Assembly (NCBI RefSeq): GCF_000444875.1
Contig: NC_021985.1
Span: 5,104,170-5,168,169, forward strand
DNA length: 64,000 bases
Origin: Streptomyces collinus Tu 365
GTDB lineage: Bacteria; Actinomycetota; Actinomycetes; Streptomycetales; Streptomycetaceae
Reading direction: 5' to 3'
The notes beneath the pieces are model-generated. The model did no database searches. It was not told the DNA's origin and was given only the letters and a program-made list of their open reading frames with translations. The translations under genes and the position numbers were made by a program. This document shows positions 1 to 8,730 of the stretch, in pieces (within the stretch, counting starts at the first letter, position 1; the number at the start of each line of letters is the position of its first letter).

Positions 1-457
1 GGAAACCTTTCCGCGACATCAGGCCGCGGGCCTCCAGCTCCTTGGTGGGCAGCAGGAAGCCGTCGGTGGTGACCAGCTCCACGCGGGGGTGTTCCGGCCA
101 GCGGGAGAGCAGCGCCTGGAGCAGCCGGGCCACGGTGGACTTGCCCACCGCGACCGACCCGGCGACGCCTATGACGAACGGCGTGCCGGACTGGGAGCCC
201 TTCTCCCCGAGGAACGTGTTCAGCGCGCCCCTCAGCCCGTCGGTGGCGCCGACGTACAGGTTGAGCAGCCGGGAGAGCGGGAGGTAGATGTCCCGCACCT
301 CGTCCAGGTCGATCACGTCCCCCAGACCGCGCAGCTTCTCCACCTCCTCGGCGGTGAGCGGCAGCGGCGTCTTGTCGCGCAGCGCGCTCCACTCCGCCCG
401 CGTGAGGTCGACGTAGGGAGTCGCCTCCGGCCTGGGCCGGTGGGCGCTCCGGGGCAT
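1..457 (-). CDS. coaA: Pantothenate kinase, type I (C-terminus cut off by window edge)
   Basis: Phosphorylates pantothenate, the first committed step of coenzyme A synthesis, in the cytoplasm. Reading the minus strand from ATG at 457 gives MPRSAHRPRP, then a conserved block around PLTAEEVEKL and the P-loop GVAGSVAVGKST near residue 95, typical of prokaryotic type I CoaA (P-loop kinase fold). A TTDGF segment of the same family follows before the window ends. About 152 residues are visible; the rest lies left of base 1. An upstream ATG at 479 is out of frame with the conserved protein, so 457 is the start. It is divergent from glmS, and both make essential cofactor or wall precursors. Confidence 0.93.
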   Translation of the reverse strand, partial: MPRSAHRPRPEATPYVDLTRAEWSALRDKTPLPLTAEEVEKLRGLGDVIDLDEVRDIYLPLSRLLNLYVGATDGLRGALNTFLGEKGSQSGTPFVIGVAGSVAVGKSTVARLLQALLSRWPEHPRVELVTTDGFLLPTKELEARGLMSRKGF

Positions 458-635
458 CGAGGAGACCGGTGAGATCACAGTCCATTGTTAACGGAGTTTG
501 AACGGGGCGGTGAGGTGGGGTACGTCACGCAGCCCTCCGGGCGCCCCCCGGAACGAGCTCATCACATCCCTCGGGCTCCCTCGGGAATTTCCGATTTCGG
601 GCACGCTGTGCGTCGTTCGGGAGGTGTGGGGGTCG

Positions 636-641
636 TAGGCT
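636..641 (+). promoter_or_regulatory. -10 element of a leaderless glmS promoter
   Basis: TAGGCT lies 7 bases before the ATG of glmS, with no Shine-Dalgarno sequence between them. The same layout precedes the nudix gene, acpS, tsaB, the LacI gene and the aldehyde dehydrogenase gene in this window. It is the common Streptomyces pattern for mRNAs that begin at the start codon. The transcription start is inferred, not observed. Confidence 0.6.
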
Positions 642-648
642 GCCGCGC

Positions 649-2496
649 ATGTGCGGAATCGTGGGATACGTGGGGTCGCAGTCGGCGCTCGATGTCGTGA
701 TGGCCGGGCTGAAGCGGCTGGAGTACCGGGGGTACGACTCGGCCGGGGTCGCCGTGCTGGCGGACGGTGGGCTCGCCGCGGCGAAGAAGGCCGGGAAGCT
801 GGTCAACCTGGAGAAGGAGCTCGTCGACCGGCCGCTGCCGGCGGGGTCGACGGGGATCGGCCACACCCGGTGGGCCACCCACGGCGGTCCCACGGACGCG
901 AACGCCCATCCGCACCTGGACAACGCGGGCCGCGTCGCGGTCGTCCACAACGGCATCATCGAGAACTTCGCGCTGCTGCGCGCCGAACTCGCCGAGCGGG
1001 GCCATGAGCTGACCTCCGAGACGGACACCGAGGTCGTCGCCCACCTCCTCGCCGAGGAGTTCTCCTCCTGCGCCGACCTGGCGGAGGCCATGCGGCTGGT
1101 GTGCCGGCGTCTGGAGGGCGCGTTCACGCTGGTCGCCGTGCACGCGGACGCGCCGGACGTCGTGGTGGGCGCGCGCCGCAACTCCCCGCTCGTGGTGGGG
1201 GTCGGAGAGGGCGAGGCGTTCCTCGCCTCCGACGTCGCCGCGTTCATCGAGCACACCCGCTCGGCCGTCGAACTGGGCCAGGACCAGGTGGTGGAGCTGC
1301 GCCGGGACGGTGTCACCGTCACCGGCTTCGACGGCCGCGAGGCGGACGTGCGTTCGTACCACGTGGACTGGGACGCCTCGGCCGCCGAGAAGGGCGGCTA
1401 CGACTACTTCATGCTCAAGGAGATCGCCGAGCAGCCGAAGGCGGTCGCCGACACCCTGCTGGGCCGGATCGACGCGGCCGGTTCGCTGACCCTCGACGAG
1501 GTGCGGATCTCCCCCTCCGAGCTGCGCGAGGTGGACAAGGTCGTCATCGTCGCCTGCGGCACGGCCTTCCACGCCGGGATGATCGCCAAGTACGCCATCG
1601 AGCACTGGACCCGCATCCCGTGCGAGGTGGAGCTCGCGAGCGAGTTCCGCTACCGGGACCCGATCCTGGACGGCCGCTCGCTGGTCATCGCCATCTCCCA
1701 GTCCGGCGAGACCATGGACACCCTGATGGCGCTGCGCCACGCCCGCGAGCAGGGCTCCAAGGTGCTGGCCATCTGCAACACCAACGGCTCGACGATCCCG
1801 CGCGAGTCGGACGCCGTGCTGTACACGCACGCCGGTCCCGAGGTGGCCGTCGCCTCCACCAAGGCGTTCCTGACCCAGCTCGTGGCCTGCTACCTGGTGG
1901 CGCTGTACCTCGGCCAGGTGCGGGGCACCAAGTGGGGCGACGAGATCCGTGCCGTCATCCGGGACCTGTCCCAGATCTCGGGCGAGGTCGAGCGGGTGCT
2001 GGAGACCATGGAGCCGGTGCGGTCGCTCGCGCGCTCCCTGGCCACCAAGAACACGGTGCTGTTCCTGGGCCGGCACGTCGGCTATCCGGTCGCCCTCGAA
2101 GGCGCCCTGAAGCTGAAGGAACTCGCCTACATGCACGCCGAGGGCTTCGCGGCGGGCGAGCTGAAGCACGGCCCGATCGCGCTGATCGAGGAGGACCTGC
2201 CGGTCGTCGTGGTGGTGCCCTCACCGCGCGGACGGTCCGTGATCCACGACAAGATCGTCTCCAACATCCAGGAGATCCGGGCCCGTGGGGCGCGCACGAT
2301 CGTCATCGCGGAGGAGGGTGACGAGGCGGTGGTCCCGTACGCCGACCACCTGATCCGGATCCCGGCCACCCCCACCCTGCTCCAGCCGCTGGTGGCCAGC
2401 GTTCCCCTCCAGGTCTTCGCCTGCGAACTCGCCACCGCCCGCGGCAACGAGGTGGACCAGCCGCGCAACCTGGCCAAGTCCGTGACGGTCGAGTGA
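649..2496 (+). CDS. glmS: Glutamine--fructose-6-phosphate aminotransferase (isomerizing)
   Basis: Makes glucosamine-6-phosphate from fructose-6-phosphate and glutamine, the entry step to UDP-GlcNAc and peptidoglycan. The protein starts MCGIVGYVGS, so Cys2 becomes the N-terminal nucleophile of the class II glutaminase domain (about residues 1-220). Two SIS sugar-isomerase domains follow (about 290-430 and 460-605), and the protein ends in the family tail KSVTVE. Its 615 residues match the usual length. The start is fixed because the catalytic Cys must be residue 2. It is probably transcribed alone from a leaderless promoter. Streptomyces often carry a second paralogue elsewhere. Confidence 0.97.
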   Translation: MCGIVGYVGSQSALDVVMAGLKRLEYRGYDSAGVAVLADGGLAAAKKAGKLVNLEKELVDRPLPAGSTGIGHTRWATHGGPTDANAHPHLDNAGRVAVVHNGIIENFALLRAELAERGHELTSETDTEVVAHLLAEEFSSCADLAEAMRLVCRRLEGAFTLVAVHADAPDVVVGARRNSPLVVGVGEGEAFLASDVAAFIEHTRSAVELGQDQVVELRRDGVTVTGFDGREADVRSYHVDWDASAAEKGGYDYFMLKEIAEQPKAVADTLLGRIDAAGSLTLDEVRISPSELREVDKVVIVACGTAFHAGMIAKYAIEHWTRIPCEVELASEFRYRDPILDGRSLVIAISQSGETMDTLMALRHAREQGSKVLAICNTNGSTIPRESDAVLYTHAGPEVAVASTKAFLTQLVACYLVALYLGQVRGTKWGDEIRAVIRDLSQISGEVERVLETMEPVRSLARSLATKNTVLFLGRHVGYPVALEGALKLKELAYMHAEGFAAGELKHGPIALIEEDLPVVVVVPSPRGRSVIHDKIVSNIQEIRARGARTIVIAEEGDEAVVPYADHLIRIPATPTLLQPLVASVPLQVFACELATARGNEVDQPRNLAKSVTVE

Positions 2497-2522
2497 GGGC
2501 CGCCGGGCCTACCCTGTCGCCC

Positions 2523-3011
2523 ATGACCGCGACCGAGCCGTACCGAGTGGATCCCGGCGTCGAGGTACCCGTCCCCGCGCCGGGCGAACTGTGGGCCGTG
2601 GGTGCCGTCATCCTCGGCCCCGGCGGCGCCTTCGCGCAGAAGCGGAGTGCGCGCCGGAGGCTGTTCCCCGACAGCTGGGACATCGTGGGCGGTCACGTCG
2701 AGCCGGGGGAGACGCTCCTGGACGCTCTGGCGCGGGAGGTCGAGGAGGAGACGGGGTGGCGCCTGCGCCGGGTGCGCCGCCACCTCGGCACCACCACCTG
2801 GCACGGCGACGACGGCCTCGGACTGCGGCACGAGGCGGACTACCTCGTGGACGTCGAGGGCGACCTGGACCACCCGGCCCTCGAACGGTCCAAGCACTCC
2901 GCTCACGACTGGTTCGGTCCCGGCGACCTCGAACGCCTCAAGGAGAACCGCCGCCCCGGGGAGTACCTGATCCACGATCTGGTCGCCCGGGCGCTGGGCC
3001 AGGAGACCTAG
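2523..3011 (+). CDS. NUDIX hydrolase
   Basis: Hydrolyses a nucleoside diphosphate linked to another moiety; the substrate cannot be told. The full nudix box is present at about residues 57-79: GGHVEPGE, then REVEEETG, matching GX5EX7REUXEEXGU. The 162-residue product is one nudix domain. The frame is open back to a GTG at 2493 that overlaps the glmS stop, but ATG 2523 sits 7 bases after a TACCCT -10-like hexamer (leaderless arrangement) and is preferred. It follows glmS closely and could also be reached by readthrough. Confidence 0.88.
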   Translation: MTATEPYRVDPGVEVPVPAPGELWAVGAVILGPGGAFAQKRSARRRLFPDSWDIVGGHVEPGETLLDALAREVEEETGWRLRRVRRHLGTTTWHGDDGLGLRHEADYLVDVEGDLDHPALERSKHSAHDWFGPGDLERLKENRRPGEYLIHDLVARALGQET

Positions 3012-3045
3012 CCGGCGGACCGGCCGGCAAGGCCGGTGGCACGGC

Positions 3046-3085
3046 GGTCCGTCGGTCCGTCGATCCGTCAGTCCGTCGGTCCCTG
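3046..3085. repeat. Five tandem copies of an 8-bp unit
   Basis: Units of GGTCCGTC repeat head to tail with small changes: GGTCCGTC, GGTCCGTC, GATCCGTC, AGTCCGTC, GGTCCCTG. They fill the gap between the nudix gene and acpS, just upstream of the acpS -10. The array looks like replication slippage; no function is evident. Confidence 0.8.
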
Positions 3086-3112
3086 GGCGCCGGCCGCCGT
3101 AGGCTGCCCCGC

Positions 3113-3484
3113 ATGAGCATCATCGGGGTCGGAATCGACGTCGCCGAGATCGACCGGTTCCGGGCGTCGCTTGACCGGACGCCTGGGCTGGCCGATCGGC
3201 TGTTCGTCAAGAGCGAGTTGCTGCTGCCCAGCGGCGAGCGGCGCGGCATCGCGTCCCTCGCGGCGCGGTTCGCGGCCAAGGAGGCACTGGCCAAGGCGCT
3301 GGGTGCCCCGCCGGGGCTGCACTGGACCGACGCCGAGGTGTACGTCGAGGACAGCGGACGGCCGCGGCTGCGGGTCAGCGGGACGGTGGCGGCGCGGGCT
3401 GCCGAACTCGGCGTGCGGTCCTGGCACGTGTCGCTCAGTCATGACGCGGGGGTCGCCTCGGCGGTGGTGGTCGCGGAGGGGTAG
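3113..3484 (+). CDS. acpS: Holo-[acyl-carrier-protein] synthase
   Basis: Transfers 4'-phosphopantetheine from CoA to the active serine of acyl carrier proteins, activating fatty-acid and type II polyketide ACPs. The product begins MSIIGVGIDV with the metal-binding Asp in GVGIDVAEIDRF, and has the second signature FAAKEALAKALG. Its 123 residues match the family. ATG 3113 follows a TAGGCT -10 by a few bases, consistent with a leaderless message. The nearby coaA gene supplies the CoA that this enzyme consumes. Confidence 0.95.
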   Translation: MSIIGVGIDVAEIDRFRASLDRTPGLADRLFVKSELLLPSGERRGIASLAARFAAKEALAKALGAPPGLHWTDAEVYVEDSGRPRLRVSGTVAARAAELGVRSWHVSLSHDAGVASAVVVAEG

Positions 3485-3548
3485 CGCGCACCGCCCTCCG
3501 GGCCGGTCCGGGTGTGGGTGACCGTCTTTCCGGGGCAGACTCGATGCC

Positions 3549-4994
3549 ATGCGTACTGCGTACAGCGTGGAGACGGTAAGGGCGGCCGAACGGGCGCTGA
3601 TGGCGCGGCTGCCCGAGGGAGCGCTGATGCAGCGGGCCGCCGCCGGGCTGGCCGCCGCCTGCGCCGATCTGCTCGGGCGGGTGTACGGCAGCCGGGTGGT
3701 GCTGCTGGCGGGCAGCGGGGACAACGGCGGCGACGCGCTGTACGCGGGCGCGCGGCTGGCCCGGCGGGGCGCGGGGGTCACGGCCGTACTGCTCGCGCCC
3801 GGGCGCACCCACTCCGGCGGGCTCGCCGCACTGCGCCGGGCCGGCGGCTCCGTCGCGGCGCCGGGTGACGAGGAACGGCTGATCGAGCGGGCGGACCTCG
3901 TCCTGGACGGCATCGTCGGCATCGGGGGCAAGGGCGGCCTGCGCCCGGACGCGGAGGCGCTGGCCGCGGTGGTGGAGCGGTCGCGGGCGGCGGTCGTGGC
4001 GGTGGACCTGCCGAGCGGGGTCGAGGCGGACACCGGCGAGGTGCGCGGGGCCGCGATCCGGGCCGATCTCACCGTCACCTTCGGCACGCACAAGCCGGGG
4101 CTCCTCGTCGACCCGGCCCGGGAGTACGCCGGTTCGGTCCGGCTGGTCGGCATCGGGCTCGAACTGCCGCCGGGGGCCGAGCTGGAGGCGTTGCAGCACG
4201 CCGACGTGGCACGGCTGCTGCCGTCCCCGGCGGCGGAGAGCGACAAGTACCGGCGGGGCGTCGTCGGGATCGCCGCGGGCTCGGCGAGGTACCCGGGGGC
4301 CGCCGTGCTCGCCGTGTCCGGGGCGCTGCGCGGTGGCGCCGGGGCCGTGCGGTACGTCGGGCCCGCAGGGGACGCCGTCATCGCCCGGTTCCCGGAGACC
4401 CTGGTGTCGGACGGGGGTCCGGCCAAGGCGGGCCGGGTGCAGGCGTGGGTGGTCGGGCCCGGCGCCGGGGACGACGCGGCGACCGTGGCGGAGATGCTGG
4501 CAGCCGAGGTGCCGGTGCTGGTCGACGCCGACGGGCTGCGGCTGGCGGAGCGGGACACGGTGCGCGCGCGTACGGCACCGACGTTGATGACCCCGCACGC
4601 GGGCGAGGCGGCCGCGCTGCTCGGGGTGCGGCGCGAGGAGGTCGAGGCGGCCCGGCTGGCCTCGGCACGGGAACTGGCGGCCGTCTACCGGGCCACCGTG
4701 CTGCTGAAGGGGTCCACGACGCTGGTCGCCGACCCCGGCGGCGGTGCCGTACGGGTGAACCCGACCGGGACCGGCTGGCTGGCCACGGCCGGAAGCGGGG
4801 ACGTGCTGTCCGGCCTCGCGGGCTCGCTGCTGGCGGCCGGTCTCCCGCCGCTGGACGCGGGCAGTGTGGCGGCGTACCTGCACGGGCTCGCGGGGCGGTT
4901 CGCGGCCCGGGGCGCGCCGGTGGGGGCGCACGACGTCGCCGCACGGATCCCGGAGGCGTGGCGGGACGTGCGGGACCAGGGAAGGCGCGGCTGA
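3549..4994 (+). CDS. nnrD: Bifunctional NAD(P)H-hydrate epimerase / ADP-dependent dehydratase
   Basis: Repairs hydrated, inactive NADHX and NADPHX. The N-terminal YjeF_N domain (about residues 1-210, with GSGDNGGDALYAG) epimerises them. The C-terminal carbohydrate-kinase-like domain (about 225-475, with TGWLATAGSGDVLSG carrying the catalytic Asp) dehydrates them using ADP. Both domains are intact in 481 residues. It starts at ATG 3549 soon after acpS and is followed by alr, an order common in actinobacteria. Confidence 0.95.
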   Translation: MRTAYSVETVRAAERALMARLPEGALMQRAAAGLAAACADLLGRVYGSRVVLLAGSGDNGGDALYAGARLARRGAGVTAVLLAPGRTHSGGLAALRRAGGSVAAPGDEERLIERADLVLDGIVGIGGKGGLRPDAEALAAVVERSRAAVVAVDLPSGVEADTGEVRGAAIRADLTVTFGTHKPGLLVDPAREYAGSVRLVGIGLELPPGAELEALQHADVARLLPSPAAESDKYRRGVVGIAAGSARYPGAAVLAVSGALRGGAGAVRYVGPAGDAVIARFPETLVSDGGPAKAGRVQAWVVGPGAGDDAATVAEMLAAEVPVLVDADGLRLAERDTVRARTAPTLMTPHAGEAAALLGVRREEVEAARLASARELAAVYRATVLLKGSTTLVADPGGGAVRVNPTGTGWLATAGSGDVLSGLAGSLLAAGLPPLDAGSVAAYLHGLAGRFAARGAPVGAHDVAARIPEAWRDVRDQGRRG

Positions 4995-5250
4995 GGCCGC
5001 GCGGGTCCGCTGTGCGGTCCCCGGTGCCGCCCCCGCTGCCCCCTCCGTCTCCGCCGGCCGGACCACCACGCCGCTCCCGCAAGCCGTAGCCGGCCGAGTC
5101 CTCGCGCACGGCAGGCGGCTCCGGCCAGGCCGACCGTCCCGGGGGCACGGCGTCATCCCCGGTCCGGGTGGGGGAGGTTGGGCGGCGCGTGGGCGGGGGG
5201 GCGGACACCGGGCCGGGGCCCGCGTGGCCCTCTGAGAGACTGGGGGCGCC
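4995..5250. other. Intergenic region between nnrD and alr
   Basis: 256 bases with no convincing gene on either strand. A GAGACT -10-like hexamer lies just before the alr start. No strong terminator hairpin or other motif was seen. Confidence 0.5.
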
Positions 5251-6417
5251 ATGAGTGAGACTTCAGCTGTGCCGACCGCGCCCCTGCGCGCCCGGGCCGA
5301 GATCGATCTGGCCGCCCTGCGCGCCAATGTGCGGGCCCTGCGTGCCCGGGCCCAGGGCGCGGCCCTGATGGCCGTCGTCAAGTCCGACGCCTACGGCCAC
5401 GGGGCGCTGCCCTGCGCCCGCGCGGCCGTCGAGGCGGGCGCCACCTGGCTCGGCACCGCCACGCCGGAGGAGGCCCTCGCGCTGCGCGCCGCGGGTCTGG
5501 AGACCCGCGTGCTGTGCTGGCTGTGGGTACCCGGCGGGCCCTGGCGGCGGGCGATCGAGGCGGACATCGACGTCTCGCTCAGCGGCCTGTGGGCCCTGCG
5601 CGAGGTGACGGAGGCGGCCCGGGAGGCCGGCCGGCCCGCGCGGGTGCAGCTGAAGGCCGACACCGGGCTCGGCCGCAACGGCTGCCAGCCCGCCGACTGG
5701 CCCGAACTCGTCGCCGAGGCACTGCGGGCCGAGCGCGAGGGGCTGGTCCGCGTCACCGGCCTGTGGTCGCACTTCGCGTGCGCCGACGAACCGGGGCACC
5801 CGTCCATCGCCGCCCAGCTCGCCCGGTTCCGGGAGATGCTGGCGTACGCGGAGGAGCAGGGCGTGCGTCCGGAGGTCCGGCACATCGCCAACTCCCCGGC
5901 CACGCTGACCCTCCCGGAGACCCACTTCGACCTCGTCCGGCCGGGCATCGCCATGTACGGCGTCTCGCCCAGCCCGGAGATCGGCAGCCCGGCCGACTTC
6001 GGGCTGCGGCCGGTGATGACGCTGAGCGCGTCGCTCGCGCTGGTCAAGCACGTACCGGGCGGGCACGGCGTCAGCTACGGCCACCACTACGTCACCCCGG
6101 GCCCCACCACCCTCGGCCTCGTCCCCGTCGGCTACGCGGACGGTGTGCCCCGGCACGCCTCCGGCAGCGGTCCGGTGCTGGTCGACGGCAAGTGGCGGAC
6201 GGTCGCCGGACGGGTGGCCATGGACCAGTTCGTGGTCGACCTCGGCGGCGACGAGCCCCCGGTCGGCGCCCGGGCCGTGCTGTTCGGGCCCGGTGACCGC
6301 GGTGAGCCGACCGCCGAGGACTGGGCCCAGGCCTGCGGCACGATCGCGTACGAGATCGTCACACGCATCGGAACGCGCGTTCCCCGCGTCTATGTGGACG
6401 GGGAGCGAGAGGGGTAG
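5251..6417 (+). CDS. alr: Alanine racemase
   Basis: PLP enzyme that interconverts L- and D-alanine, giving D-Ala for peptidoglycan. The PLP-binding lysine is K44 in AVVKSDAYGHG, and the C-terminal catalytic tyrosine region is RPGIAMYGVSP followed by the beta-domain. Its 388 residues are normal. It starts at ATG 5251 with a leaderless-type -10 upstream. With glmS it forms a wall-precursor group, and it heads the alr-tsaE-tsaB-rimI-tsaD order conserved in actinobacteria. Confidence 0.96.
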   Translation: MSETSAVPTAPLRARAEIDLAALRANVRALRARAQGAALMAVVKSDAYGHGALPCARAAVEAGATWLGTATPEEALALRAAGLETRVLCWLWVPGGPWRRAIEADIDVSLSGLWALREVTEAAREAGRPARVQLKADTGLGRNGCQPADWPELVAEALRAEREGLVRVTGLWSHFACADEPGHPSIAAQLARFREMLAYAEEQGVRPEVRHIANSPATLTLPETHFDLVRPGIAMYGVSPSPEIGSPADFGLRPVMTLSASLALVKHVPGGHGVSYGHHYVTPGPTTLGLVPVGYADGVPRHASGSGPVLVDGKWRTVAGRVAMDQFVVDLGGDEPPVGARAVLFGPGDRGEPTAEDWAQACGTIAYEIVTRIGTRVPRVYVDGEREG

Positions 6418-6628
6418 CCCTTTTCCGGGGCGAGCCGCGGCGCACCTCGGTTACTCCGCTGCCCGTCGGCAACACGAACAGCACCGACGACACCAACGGT
6501 ACGGACGAGCACGGACGAGCACGGGCCGGCACGGGCGGTGCGCACCGCGGCGGCACCGCACCGGCACGGCAGCGGCACCACCTGTTTCATCACCCGGCGA
6601 ACTGCAGTACGGCGAAGAGGAGCGGTAC

Positions 6629-7900
6629 GTGAGCGAGAGCAGTGCGGAGGCCGTGGCGGACGTCGTCGCCTCGGCGGCCGTCGCCACCGCCGCCGCGGGG
6701 GCGGGCGGGAGCTGGCGCAGGGCGACGGGTATCGCCGGTGCCGCGATAGGCGTCCTCGCCGCGGGCGCGGCCGCGGGCGTGGCCGTCGAGCGGATGACGG
6801 TGGGGCGCGGGATGCGCCGCAAGGCCCGTCTCGCGCTGGACTCGACGGGCCCCTACGGCACCCTGCGCGGCACCCCCGGCAAGGCGTACGCCGACGACGG
6901 CACCGAGCTGTACTACGAGGTCGACGACGTCGAGCCCGACCCCGGCCCCGGCGTCTCCCCGCGCCGCCGCAGGCTGTTCGGACGCAAGGCGCCCGCCCCG
7001 GTCACCGTCGTCTTCTGCCACGGCTACTGCCTCAGCCAGGACTCCTGGCACTTCCAGCGCGCGGCCCTGCGCGGCGTCGTACGGACCGTGTACTGGGACC
7101 AGCGCAGCCACGGCCGCTCCGGGCGGGGCGTGGCCCAGTCCCGGGAGGACGAGCCGCTCACCATCGACCAGCTCGGCCGGGATCTGAAGGCGGTCATAGA
7201 CGCGGCCGCGCCCGACGGCCCGCTCGTGCTGGTCGGCCACTCCATGGGCGGGATGACGACGATGGCGCTGGCCGCCCAGTACCCGGAGCTGATCCGGGAC
7301 CGGGTGGTGGCCACCGCGTTCGTCGGCACCTCGTCCGGGCGGCTCGGCGAGGTCAACTTCGGGCTGCCGGTCGCCGGCGTCAACGCGGTGCGCCGGATCC
7401 TCCCCGGGGTGCTCAAGGCGCTCGGGCAGCAGGCGGAACTGGTGGAGAAGGGGCGCCGGGCCACCGCCGACCTCTTCGCCGGGATCATCAAGCGGTACTC
7501 GTTCGCGGGGCGGGACGTCGACCCGGCCATCGCGCGCTTCGCGGAGCGGATGATCGAGTCCACACCGATCGACGTGGTCGCCGAGTTCTACCCGGCCTTC
7601 ACCGACCACGACAAGACCGAGGCCCTCGGCTGCTTCCGGGACGCCCCCGTGCTCGTGCTGGCCGGGGTGCAGGACCTGGTCACGCCCAGCGAGCACAGCG
7701 AGGCCATCGCGGACCTGCTGCCGGACGCCGAGCTGGTGCTCGTGCCGGACGCCGGGCACCTGGTCATGCTGGAGCACCCGGAAGTGGTCACCGACCGCCT
7801 CGCCGACCTGCTGACCCGCGCGGGCGCCGTGCCCGCAGGGGCTACCGTAAGTGGCTATGGAACAAGCAGCAGCTCCGGCAGCACCGCACGACCCCGTTGA
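6629..7900 (+). CDS. Membrane-anchored alpha/beta hydrolase
   Basis: The start is GTG 6629, set by the purine-rich ribosome site GAAGAGGAG just upstream; the frame is open further back but not coding. The 423-residue protein has an alanine/glycine-rich hydrophobic segment at about residues 33-55, then an alpha/beta hydrolase fold with the nucleophile elbow GHSMGG near residue 203, the acid in GVQDLVTPSEH and the histidine in DAGHLVMLEHP. A lipase, esterase or haloperoxidase-like role is possible; the substrate is unknown. It lies between alr and tsaE, and tsaE starts inside its last 44 bases. Confidence 0.87.
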   Translation: MSESSAEAVADVVASAAVATAAAGAGGSWRRATGIAGAAIGVLAAGAAAGVAVERMTVGRGMRRKARLALDSTGPYGTLRGTPGKAYADDGTELYYEVDDVEPDPGPGVSPRRRRLFGRKAPAPVTVVFCHGYCLSQDSWHFQRAALRGVVRTVYWDQRSHGRSGRGVAQSREDEPLTIDQLGRDLKAVIDAAAPDGPLVLVGHSMGGMTTMALAAQYPELIRDRVVATAFVGTSSGRLGEVNFGLPVAGVNAVRRILPGVLKALGQQAELVEKGRRATADLFAGIIKRYSFAGRDVDPAIARFAERMIESTPIDVVAEFYPAFTDHDKTEALGCFRDAPVLVLAGVQDLVTPSEHSEAIADLLPDAELVLVPDAGHLVMLEHPEVVTDRLADLLTRAGAVPAGATVSGYGTSSSSGSTARPR

Positions 7901-8378
7901 GACCCGGCTGACCGTCACGTCCCCCGAGCAGATGCGGGAACTGGGCCGCCGGCTGGCCAAGCTGCTGCGCGCGGGCGACCTGGTGATGCTCACCGGGGAG
8001 CTGGGTGCGGGCAAGACCACGCTGACCCGCGGGCTCGGCGAGGGGATGGGCGTGCGCGGCGCGGTCACCTCGCCCACGTTCGTGATCGCCCGGGTGCACC
8101 CCTCGCTCGGCGACGGCCCGCCGCTCGTCCACGTGGACGCCTACCGGCTCTCCGGCGGGCTCGACGAGATGGAGGACCTCGACCTGGACGTCTCCCTGCC
8201 CGACTCGGTGATCGTCGTGGAGTGGGGCGAGGGCAAGGTCGAGGAGCTGACCGAGGAGCGGCTGCAGGTCGTCATCCACCGGGCCGTCGGGGACACCACG
8301 GACGAGGTACGGCACGTCACCCTGACCGGACTCGGCGACCGGTGGTCGGACGCGGCCCTGGAGACGCTCACGGCCTGA
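7857..8378 (+). CDS. tsaE: tRNA t6A37 biosynthesis ATPase TsaE
   Basis: ATPase that drives the TsaB-TsaD complex transferring threonylcarbamoyl to A37 of tRNAs that read ANN codons. The Walker A motif GELGAGKTTLTRGLG is near residue 47, and the family block TSPTFVIARVH and a Walker B-like VEWGEG follow. ATG 7857 is preceded by TACCGT at -10, so a leaderless message could start inside the end of the upstream hydrolase gene; GTG 7851 is an alternative. The partners tsaB and tsaD lie about 1 kb downstream. Confidence 0.93.
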   Translation: MEQAAAPAAPHDPVETRLTVTSPEQMRELGRRLAKLLRAGDLVMLTGELGAGKTTLTRGLGEGMGVRGAVTSPTFVIARVHPSLGDGPPLVHVDAYRLSGGLDEMEDLDLDVSLPDSVIVVEWGEGKVEELTEERLQVVIHRAVGDTTDEVRHVTLTGLGDRWSDAALETLTA

Positions 8379-8496
8379 GCGGCCTTGCGGCCGCGGACCC
8401 GCCGTGCGCGGGTGCGCCTTGCCGACACCCTTTCCGACAGGCCGTCGGGAAATCATTGCGCAGGACGTACCGGGCGTGGTCACATGGTGTCCAGGC

Positions 8497-8520
8497 CGTG
8501 GTTAGGCGTGCCTAACCACG
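8497..8520. promoter_or_regulatory. Perfect 11-bp inverted repeat resembling a DmdR/IdeR iron box
   Basis: CGTGGTTAGGC, a GT spacer, then the exact complement GCCTAACCACG. The core TTAGGC-N2-GCCTAA resembles the iron boxes bound by DmdR1/IdeR repressors in actinobacteria (TTAGGTTAGGCT-type). It ends 27 bases before the start codon of a 57-residue ORF, a good position for an operator over the promoter or transcription start. The palindrome is seen directly; the regulator is inferred. Confidence 0.6.
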
Positions 8521-8547
8521 TACCGCCCCGCACGTCAGGAGGCGTCC

Positions 8548-8721
8548 ATGCCCGCTTCTCGACCCACGGCGCGACCGGCCGGGCCGCCCGTGCTCCCCGG
8601 GGTGTCCATGCGCGACCTGCTGGCGTCGTGCGCGGCCGCCGAACTGATCTCCCGGCCGCCGAGCGCCCCCGAGCCGGCCCGGACGGAGCCACCGGCCGGC
8701 GAGCACCCCGAAGCCGCGTAG
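8548..8721 (+). CDS. Small protein of unknown function (57 residues)
   Basis: A short ORF with strong translation signals: TCAGGAGG at 8535-8542 and ATG 8548, ending in TAG. The product is Pro/Ala-rich with a central SMRDLLASCAAAELI segment that could form a short helix and holds the only cysteine. There is no signal peptide or membrane helix. A possible iron-box palindrome just upstream suggests metal-dependent expression. Function is not recognised; codon use is typical of the neighbours, which favours a real gene over chance. Confidence 0.6.
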   Translation: MPASRPTARPAGPPVLPGVSMRDLLASCAAAELISRPPSAPEPARTEPPAGEHPEAA

Positions 8722-8730
8722 CGGGAACGC

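Noticed and set aside
6480..6530. Direct repeat of CGGACGAGCA upstream of the alpha/beta hydrolase gene.
   Set aside because: Only two full copies, no palindromic nature and no promoter overlap that would suggest an operator.
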